A stretch of 22,375 nucleotides of DNA from CAZJYI01 sp964550025. GTDB lineage: Bacteria; Verrucomicrobiota; Kiritimatiellia; UBA8416; CAYOBW01. The stretch lies in assembly GCA_964550025.1 (NCBI GenBank), contig CAZJYI010000170.1, positions 1 to 22,375 on the forward strand. The letters run 5' to 3'. This document shows positions 16,901-22,375 of this stretch, in pieces. Under the pieces are notes generated by a model. It had not been told where the DNA came from, did not search any database, and worked only from the letters and a program-made list of their open reading frames with translations. Within the stretch, counting starts at the first letter, position 1. Every line of letters starts with the position of its first letter. The position numbers were made by a program, and so were the translations under genes.

Positions 16901-19900
16901 AAGTCTCCAATTCAGTAGCGGCACATACAGTGTCTTCGAGAACGGTTCATCGCGAACTCTCAGCGTGACACGTGTCGGCGGAAGCTATGGTGCGGCGAGC
17001 GTCAACTATGCCACAGCTAGTGGAAGTGCGACGGCGGGAGCCGACTACACGCCGCGTAGCGGCACGTTGAACTGGACCGATGGCGACACAGGAACCAAGA
17101 CGTTCAGTGTTCCCATTCTGGATGACAGCACGTATGAAGGGAACGAAACATTCACTGCGGCCCTTAGCGGCGCGGTTGGTGCAAGCCTCGGAAGTCCGGC
17201 GACAACCACAGTGACGATTCAGGAAGACGATTCGGCTCCCGAAACCTACACGGTCAGTTACGATGCCAACGATGCGACCAGCGGCACTGCTCCTGCGTCG
17301 CAGACAAAGACTAACGACGTGACGCTGACCCTAGCGTTCAACAGCGGCAATCTTACCAAGACAGGTTACACCTTCGCGGGATGGAACTCAGCGTCGAACG
17401 GGTTGGGCACGGACTATGCGGCTGGTGGCAGCTATACGGCGAACGCATCGGTTACGCTCTACGCGAAGTGGATCGCAGGCGGCATTGTCGCCACGCCGAC
17501 CTTCAACCCCGACGGCGGTTCACATGCCGGCAGTAGCGTAAGTGTGACGGTCACCTGTGCGACGGCGGAAGCGACAATTCGGTACACAACCGATGCCAGC
17601 GATCCCACAGAGTCCAGTCCCGTCGTGGCCTCCGGTGGGTCGGTGGACGTACCTGTGCCCGGAATGCTGAAAGCCAAGGGGTGGAAACCCGGGCTAGCCC
17701 CGAGTGAAACGAAAACCGCGACTTATCATCAGGGCACAATTCCTGACGGCTTGGTCGCACTGTATCCATTCGAGGACGGCACGGCCGACAACGCTGTCAC
17801 CGACGCAGGGGTGCTGCCGGACCTAGTTTCCTCGGGTTGTGAACTTACAGCCGGGGACGCGGTGGTCGACTCGGAATTGGACTACCTTGAGCTTCCGGTT
17901 GCCTTGGGCTCCTCGCCCTTCACGATCTGGATTGATGCCACATTCACTCCCGCTGACGGGAGCACGGAGTTCATCATATCTCAAGGAGCATCCCAGACGG
18001 CCGAGGACTTCGACTTCTATATCCAGCAGTTTCTGGGGCCAGATAACAGCGCGGCCTTCTACAACGGTGAAGGACAAGGACACTACGTCAGGTTCGGTAC
18101 CTTCGACGGGGCCCGCCACCAGGTTGCTCTCACGTGGGATGGTGCCACGTTCGGTCTATTCTTCGACGATACCCTACAGACCCGATCTGTCACCGGCAGC
18201 TTGCCTGATATCGACGGAAGCGTTCTGCGGTTCGGTGCGACTGAAAAGGGCTCTCCTGGAAGCCTTGGAACGTACCATGAGATCCGCATCTATGATCACG
18301 CGCTCTCCGAGGCTGAACTCGCCGAGCTTGGCTCATCAGGTCAACCCGATCTGGTAGTGCAGGATCTGGAAGTTATTGACCACGCGACCTACGACATCGC
18401 CTACCGGTACACAATCAAGAACGTGGGAGATGGGCCGGCCAACCTCGACGGGCCGACAGGCGTGAATTCCGACAACGTTTCGGTGCAGGCCTTCGTCTCG
18501 ACGGACACGGTGTTCAACAACGGCAACGACCTGGCCGCAGGCGGGACTATCGTTGGCGTCTCGCCGCTGGGGAATCTCGAACCGGGCGAAACGCTCACGG
18601 GAACATTTGGCTGTTCAGTGAGCTTCGACCCGCAGGTTCACCGCTACCTTGTCTTGAAGGTTGACTGGGGCGAGGTCGTGGACGAATCTGACGAGGAGAA
18701 CAACACGTTGGCCGTTGTGATCACAAACGACGCGCCGGTCGGACTTGTTGGCCACTATCCGTTCGAAGACGGCACGGCCGACAATGCTATCACCGGCGTG
18801 GGCGCGCTGCCGGACCTCGTGTCGTCGGGATGCGCGGTTACGGCAGGTAATGCGGTTCTGGACTCGGGATTGGACTATCTTGAGCTTCCGGTGTCGCTGG
18901 GCGCTTCTCCGTTCACGATCTGGATCGATGCCACCTACGAGCAATCGGCAGGACATGCTTCGATCGTGAGCCAGGGGCTGCCTACGCCGGACAACCGGGA
19001 GAACTGGGACTTCTTGGTTTCGCAGTTCGTTATTGCAGGTGTATCCCCAAATCGGCTGAGAACCGTTTACTACGGAGCTTGGGCTCAGTTCAATTCGATC
19101 GATACGGGGATTGGTTTGATGGACGGCTCACGCCGTCGTGTCGCCCTCACTTGGGACGGATCAGAGATGGGAGCCTTCTTTGACGGATCTCTGCAGACGC
19201 GGACCGCAACGGGGTGGCCCGATATCGACGGCACGGCTGTCCGCTTTGGGGCATCTGAGTTTGGTGGGTCGGCATCCAAGGGAAGGATCCATGAGATCCG
19301 GATCTATGATCGTGCGCTTTCCGAGGCCGAACTCTCCGAGCTTGGCTCATCAGGTCAACCAGATCTAATTGTGCAGGATCTTGAAGTGATCGAGCATGCG
19401 ACCTACGACATCGCTTACCGCTACACGATCAAGAACGTGGGTGATGGGCCGGCGTACCTGGACGGGCCGACCGGTGTAGACTCGGACAACGTTTCGGTGC
19501 AGGCCTTTGTTTCGACGGACACGGTGTTCAACAACGGCAATGACCTCGCCGCCGGCGGGACTATTGTCGGCGTCTCGCCATTGGGGAATCTGGAACCGGG
19601 TGAAACGCTTACCGGAACATTTGGCTGTTCGGTGAGCTTCGATCCCCAGGTTCACCGCTACCTGGTGTTGAAGGTGGACTGGGGCGAGGTCGTGGAGGAG
19701 TCGGATGAGTCAAACAACACGACAAGCTGTCTTGTTGAGCCAAGCTCGTCACTCGTGATATTGAGTGCTGCTAGCACTAGCGCCAGCTTGCCGACGGAGA
19801 GTACATATCCAAGCTCTACCGTCGACAAGATCTCGGATCAGTCGGGTCTATCGATCGGATTCAGCAGTGGCGTCTCCGGCTTTGACGAATATGCCTCTCA

Positions 19901-22097
19901 ACAGCCAGTGCATGGAGCCAGCCCTGACACGGTCTACTCATCTGAGAATGACTACTTCGGAAATGGCGTCGATTTCGATTTTGATCTTGGTGGCGTCTAC
20001 GAGGTGCACAAGCTCGCCTTCTGGAATGGCAACGTCAACGCCTGGATGAATCCGGCAACAGGTATCAAGGATTTCAGGCTGCTCGCATCGTTGGATGCGG
20101 CCTTCGATACGCCCATCGACTTGGGGAACCATACGCTTTCCGCCGAAGCTGCGGGGGATCCAACCCCCATTCAGGTTCTGACGCTCTCTGCGGCGGTCAA
20201 TGCGCGATACGTTCGTGTTGAGGCGCTTTCAAACCACGGAAACCCCGGCCATTACAGCCTCTCAGAAGTGGCGTTTGGCGTCGAACCAGCTTCTGGCGGG
20301 CCCGATCTGATCGTGCAGGATTTGGAAGTGATCGACCATGCGACCTACGACATCGCCTACCGGTATACGATCAAGAACGTGGGCGACGGACCGGCGAACC
20401 TGGACGGCCCGACGGGCGTCAACTCCGACAACGTTTCGGTGCAGGCGTTCGTTTCCACGGACACGGTGTTCAACAACGGCAACGACGTGGCCGCGGGTGG
20501 AACGATTGTTGGCGTCTCGCCATTGGGGAATCTCGAACCGGGCGAAACACTCACCGGAACGTTTGGCGCTTCGGCGAGCTTTGATCCGCAGGTTCACCGC
20601 TACCTGGTGTTGAAGGTGGACTGGGGCGAGGTCGTGGACGAATCTGACGAGGATAACAACACGCTGGCCGTTGCGATCACGAACGACGCGCCGGTCGGAC
20701 TCGTTGGCCACTATCCGTTCGAAGACGGCACGGCCGACAACGCTATCACCGGCCCGGGCGCGCTGCCGGACCTTGTGTCGTCGGGATGCGCGGTTACGGC
20801 AGGTGATGCGGTTGTTGACTCGGGATTGGACTATCTTGAGCTTCCGGTTGCGCTCGGCTCCTCGCCCTTCACGATCTGGCTCGATGCTACCCTCTCTCCC
20901 GCTGACGGGGGCACCGAATTCATCATTGCTCAAGGAGCGTCACAAACGGCTGAGAACTTCGATTTCTACCTCCAGCAGTTTCTCGGCCCGGACAACAGTG
21001 CGGCCTTCTACAACGGAGAGGGACAGGGACACTTCATCGCGTTCGGCACGTTCGACGGGGCCCGCCACCAAGTGGCGCTCACGTGGGATGGGGCTACCTT
21101 TGGTCTTTTCTTTGACCATGCTCTACAGACCCGATCTCTCAGCGGCACCGTACCTGATATTGACGGAAGTGTTCTCCGATTTGGCGGAACTCAAGCGGGT
21201 TCTCTTGGCAGCCTTGGCGCGTATCATGAGATCCGCATCTATGACCGCGCACTCTCGGAAGCCGAGCTTGCCGCACTCGGAACATCTGGCCAGCCCGACT
21301 TGATAGTCCAGGAACTGGAAGTGATCGACCACGCCACGTATGACATTGCCTACCGGTACACGATCAAGAACGTGGGCGACGGTCCGGCGAACCTGGACGG
21401 CCCGACGGGCGTGAATTCGGACAACGTCTCTGTGCAGGCCTTCGTCTCGACGGACACGGTCTTCAACAACGGTAACGATCTTGCCGCCGGGGGAACGATT
21501 GTTGGGTTGTCGCCACTTGGGCCTCTTGCTCCAGGAGAGACATTGACCGGGACCTTCGGTGCCACGGTGAGTTTTGATCCAGAAGTCCACAAGCACCTTG
21601 TGCTGAAGGTTGACTGGGGCGGCGTTGTCGAGGAATCTGATGAATCCAACAACACGGCAAGCTGTACTGTCGATGACGATGGTACCCCGAACGACTGGGA
21701 GTACTTCCACTTTGGGACCGCCGCCAGGGACTGCACGGTCACGGACGGGGATCTCGATGGGTTCCTCGATCAGCACGAGTACATTGCTGGCACACTGCCG
21801 ATGGATGGAGGTGACTTCTTCAGAATTGAGTTCGCCACTGCCGGGCCAGAGCAACACCAGTCTGCGCTTGGCGGCTACGTCGCGATGGATGCCGGTGCTT
21901 CAACCGACATGACGATACACTGGAAGTCGGTGAGCAACCGAATCTATACCGTGTACTCCTGCACAAACCTCCAGAGCGTATCGTGGACAAACGTGCACGA
22001 AACGGCGGGAGACGGGTCGGTACAAAGCTATACGGAAGACGGTGGCGAGGGCCAAGTTAGGTTCTACCGGCTTGGCGTACGGCTTGCCGACGACTAG
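13917..22097 (+). CDS. Giant exported multidomain protein with permuted NlpC/P60-like domain
   Basis: A 2726-residue protein. A signal peptide ends at AHA (residue 31), so it is exported. Approximate order: N-terminal beta domain (32-160); three FN3-like repeats ending in Y/TYYWRIDAKN...VWSFTT (162-448); an NlpC/P60-like domain (about 457-662; His482, Cys597); a further beta region; a fourth FN3-like repeat (785-875); two Calx-beta domains (880-1106); an InlB-type repeat ending LYAKW (1108-1186); a chitobiase C-terminal-like domain (1191-1272); LamG1, CARDB1, LamG2, CARDB2, an F5/8C-like domain (1943-2125), CARDB3, LamG3, CARDB4 (to about 2585); and a tail with an EF-hand-like loop D2610-E2621. 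LamG, F5/8C and CARDB domains bind sugars or proteins, so it is probably a surface adhesin or polysaccharide-binding protein with peptidase or amidase potential. Substrate unknown. There is no clear sorting signal. Confidence 0.88.
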   Translation: MKLRVQRQYAAIVSKCTGFLACIAIAGFAHAGGTVTVELYDYPTSVTPGQLVDVEVRLKFSGGGGSGPWQVEDIDLSDDDDGMSWNNDDPGNIHQDIKTVDNPFYIYNEGQWYYHTFQNVNLSAYDDGGDGIELFVWAEVDDNVWNGTSPDGASDNHQVGVLPSKATNPDPSNGASGQSVSTDPSWDNGGGATSYNVYFGTDSTPDSGEYKGNQSGTSYNPGTLSYSTTYYWRIDAKNYAGTVQGTVWSFTTGNPPPPSKATDPDPSNGATSQSIYTDPSWDNGGGATSYNVYFGTDSTPDSGEYKGNQSGTSYNPGTLSYSTTYYWRIDAKNAGGTTQGDVWSFTTQQAPPSKATSPSPSNGEASAPIDGDTTLSGNLSWQNGGGASSYNVYFGTDASPDADEFKRNQSGTSYDPGELATGQTYYWRIDAKNSSGTTQGDVWSFTTAGNSSAGPAYGNTSAQEYGDALYDHFNFATYNYNHAGIYAGIDSTGVQRTFESSLSNFPEDPNEDPPKGPQEGSFQEYFVNDAGGYYGAYIPSTYATTMPFEDRKKVVSKGKEVVDANITYPLNAASDSIDWKAVWTAPLEPSEIVSIHCGGLVEYVYERSGFRVWRNALEPDDTWNIAYHPETHTGNAVDLTRDPHFEFSPWAQRGAPPATGPKPFFDDYSGPPWPDTRMTKVAPVRLPTMQIAVVETTTSYIDVRLSATDESGIFRILHTPAGGGLGPDTPEKNPDRHPLSDTFTTSEIRLIRASGSNVFILDAYAQDHGGNWGDTYRWELPFLPYKAHTPSPSHGSSDRSINTALSWQDGGGATSYDVHFGTDSSPDSGEFKGNQSGTTYDPGTLAYSTTYYWRIDAKGVAGTTQGDVWSFTTASAPSPGALRFSASTYSENENAGNITITVQRQGGSDGASSVNYATANGSATAGSDYTAKSDTLNWSDGDSASKTFSVSIANDASFEADENFTVTLSGASGATLGTPSSATVTIVDDDTPARGSLQFSSGTYSVFENGSSRTLSVTRVGGSYGAASVNYATASGSATAGADYTPRSGTLNWTDGDTGTKTFSVPILDDSTYEGNETFTAALSGAVGASLGSPATTTVTIQEDDSAPETYTVSYDANDATSGTAPASQTKTNDVTLTLAFNSGNLTKTGYTFAGWNSASNGLGTDYAAGGSYTANASVTLYAKWIAGGIVATPTFNPDGGSHAGSSVSVTVTCATAEATIRYTTDASDPTESSPVVASGGSVDVPVPGMLKAKGWKPGLAPSETKTATYHQGTIPDGLVALYPFEDGTADNAVTDAGVLPDLVSSGCELTAGDAVVDSELDYLELPVALGSSPFTIWIDATFTPADGSTEFIISQGASQTAEDFDFYIQQFLGPDNSAAFYNGEGQGHYVRFGTFDGARHQVALTWDGATFGLFFDDTLQTRSVTGSLPDIDGSVLRFGATEKGSPGSLGTYHEIRIYDHALSEAELAELGSSGQPDLVVQDLEVIDHATYDIAYRYTIKNVGDGPANLDGPTGVNSDNVSVQAFVSTDTVFNNGNDLAAGGTIVGVSPLGNLEPGETLTGTFGCSVSFDPQVHRYLVLKVDWGEVVDESDEENNTLAVVITNDAPVGLVGHYPFEDGTADNAITGVGALPDLVSSGCAVTAGNAVLDSGLDYLELPVSLGASPFTIWIDATYEQSAGHASIVSQGLPTPDNRENWDFLVSQFVIAGVSPNRLRTVYYGAWAQFNSIDTGIGLMDGSRRRVALTWDGSEMGAFFDGSLQTRTATGWPDIDGTAVRFGASEFGGSASKGRIHEIRIYDRALSEAELSELGSSGQPDLIVQDLEVIEHATYDIAYRYTIKNVGDGPAYLDGPTGVDSDNVSVQAFVSTDTVFNNGNDLAAGGTIVGVSPLGNLEPGETLTGTFGCSVSFDPQVHRYLVLKVDWGEVVEESDESNNTTSCLVEPSSSLVILSAASTSASLPTESTYPSSTVDKISDQSGLSIGFSSGVSGFDEYASQQPVHGASPDTVYSSENDYFGNGVDFDFDLGGVYEVHKLAFWNGNVNAWMNPATGIKDFRLLASLDAAFDTPIDLGNHTLSAEAAGDPTPIQVLTLSAAVNARYVRVEALSNHGNPGHYSLSEVAFGVEPASGGPDLIVQDLEVIDHATYDIAYRYTIKNVGDGPANLDGPTGVNSDNVSVQAFVSTDTVFNNGNDVAAGGTIVGVSPLGNLEPGETLTGTFGASASFDPQVHRYLVLKVDWGEVVDESDEDNNTLAVAITNDAPVGLVGHYPFEDGTADNAITGPGALPDLVSSGCAVTAGDAVVDSGLDYLELPVALGSSPFTIWLDATLSPADGGTEFIIAQGASQTAENFDFYLQQFLGPDNSAAFYNGEGQGHFIAFGTFDGARHQVALTWDGATFGLFFDHALQTRSLSGTVPDIDGSVLRFGGTQAGSLGSLGAYHEIRIYDRALSEAELAALGTSGQPDLIVQELEVIDHATYDIAYRYTIKNVGDGPANLDGPTGVNSDNVSVQAFVSTDTVFNNGNDLAAGGTIVGLSPLGPLAPGETLTGTFGATVSFDPEVHKHLVLKVDWGGVVEESDESNNTASCTVDDDGTPNDWEYFHFGTAARDCTVTDGDLDGFLDQHEYIAGTLPMDGGDFFRIEFATAGPEQHQSALGGYVAMDAGASTDMTIHWKSVSNRIYTVYSCTNLQSVSWTNVHETAGDGSVQSYTEDGGEGQVRFYRLGVRLADD
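14401..15258 (+). repeat. Three tandem FN3-like repeats in the giant protein
   Basis: Each unit of about 90 residues starts PSKAT.P.PSNG and ends VWSFTT. Units 1 and 2 encode an identical 55-residue core (14466-14630 and 14751-14915). I count 14 base differences in the 165 bases, all synonymous. Unit 3 is more diverged. A fourth copy lies apart at about 16270-16540, after the peptidase-like domain. Confidence 0.85.
15286..15900 (+). other. Encoded domain: probable permuted NlpC/P60-like peptidase
   Basis: NYNHAGIYAGID places His482 in a motif like the histidine strand of NlpC/P60 and YiiX-like proteins. SIHCGGLVEYVYE, about 115 residues later, places Cys597 in a motif like the NlpC/P60 nucleophile helix (normally CSGLV.YVY). 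Since His comes before Cys, the order is that of circularly permuted members. Such enzymes cut amide bonds in cell wall peptides or lipids. The exact boundaries and activity are inferred. Confidence 0.6.
17749..21670 (+). repeat. LamG-CARDB repeat block in the giant protein
   Basis: Three LamG-like units (about 17749-18340, 18736-19355, 20695-21290) and four CARDB units (about 18343-18722, 19358-19740, 20296-20690, 21292-21670) alternate, with an F5/8C-like domain at 19744-20290. The CARDB units share long identical stretches such as DIAYRYTIKNVGDGPA and AFVSTDTVFNNGND and remain very similar as DNA. LamG3 opens like LamG2 but continues like LamG1. This indicates recent duplication and recombination within the gene. 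Confidence 0.85.
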
Positions 22098-22375
22098 CCC
22101 GTCGGGCCAGATGTGCTATTGCGACGGCGAACAGGACGGCAACCGATGGCAGACCGTACTTCTGGCTCATACAGGTAGAAGAGCCGTCGCCAATCGGCTT
22201 CAACAAGGAACCCGCTCTTGGCCGTCTCATGTATGGGGAGCGCGCGTGGGGATAAGGAGCCCGAGAACCAGTGCGAAGCACGGGTTCCGGGCGTTGAAGT
22301 GGCCTCCGGCCACACGAGAGTCTGCTGCGGGCCGGAGGCCGGGATTTGCTGCTGCTGGAAAGAGCGTGTTGAAGA
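22098..22375. other. Non-coding tail of the window
   Basis: No supported gene lies in these 278 bp. The minus-strand frames run back into the giant gene and have no recognisable motifs. The stretch 22263-22293 forms an imperfect hairpin around GTGC-GAA-GCAC, and a longer inverted repeat follows. Confidence 0.5.
22301..22340. repeat. 11-bp perfect inverted repeat after the giant gene
   Basis: GGCCTCCGGCC (22301-22311) is matched by GGCCGGAGGCC (22330-22340) with an 18-nt loop. It lies about 200 bp after the stop of the giant gene. A role in ending transcription is possible, but there is no T run after the second arm. Confidence 0.55.

Noticed and set aside
14401..21670. CRISPR-like repetitive DNA
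   Set aside because: The repeats are long, in frame, encode protein domains and vary at third positions; no short repeat-spacer pattern exists.

Overview
The window carries two coding blocks, both on the + strand, with palindrome-rich non-coding DNA at each end. The organism is most likely a GC-rich Gram-negative bacterium of the PVC group, perhaps Kiritimatiellota or Verrucomicrobiota. This is inferred from the giant secreted protein: its mix of LamG-like, CARDB, Calx-beta, FN3-like and InlB-type domains, and a C-terminal tail with a Ca-binding loop plus a 'S.RIYTVY.CTNL ... FYRLGVRL' module, are typical of that group. No rRNA or tRNA is present to confirm it.

Positions 1-975 hold no convincing gene but contain several perfect hairpins, the best being a 14-bp perfect inverted repeat at 692-721. 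Positions 976-12368 form one tight operon of six genes: a small excisionase-type HTH protein, a SNF2/RapA-type helicase, a very large N6-adenine DNA methyltransferase, an AAA (ABC/RecF-like) ATPase, a DUF4276 TOPRIM-like protein, and a type III Res-type helicase-nuclease. Genes overlap or lie 1-16 bp apart and nearly all have good Shine-Dalgarno sites, so they are very probably co-expressed. The set looks like an anti-phage defence system that joins a type III-like Mod/Res pair to a SNF2 helicase and, between Mod and Res, an ATPase-TOPRIM-like pair resembling split OLD or PARIS-type effectors. The methyltransferase presumably marks self DNA, the two helicases and the nuclease handle unmodified DNA, and the ATPase/DUF4276 pair may be a second sensor-effector. 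It resembles the helicase-methylase-ATPase (Hma) candidate class and the front end of class 1 DISARM, but DrmA, DrmB and DrmC are absent.

After a 289-bp spacer with an imperfect hairpin comes a second operon (12658-22097): a membrane-anchored HEAT-repeat protein whose stop overlaps the start of a 2726-residue exported multidomain protein. That protein carries four FN3-like repeats, a probable circularly permuted NlpC/P60-like peptidase (His before Cys), two Calx-beta domains, an InlB-type repeat, a chitobiase C-terminal-like domain, three LamG-like domains, four CARDB domains and one F5/8C-like domain. Its repeats show recent internal duplication and mosaicism. The last 278 bp are non-coding with an 11-bp inverted repeat.

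No CRISPR array, transposase, integrase or tRNA was seen, so the edges of the defence island cannot be placed.
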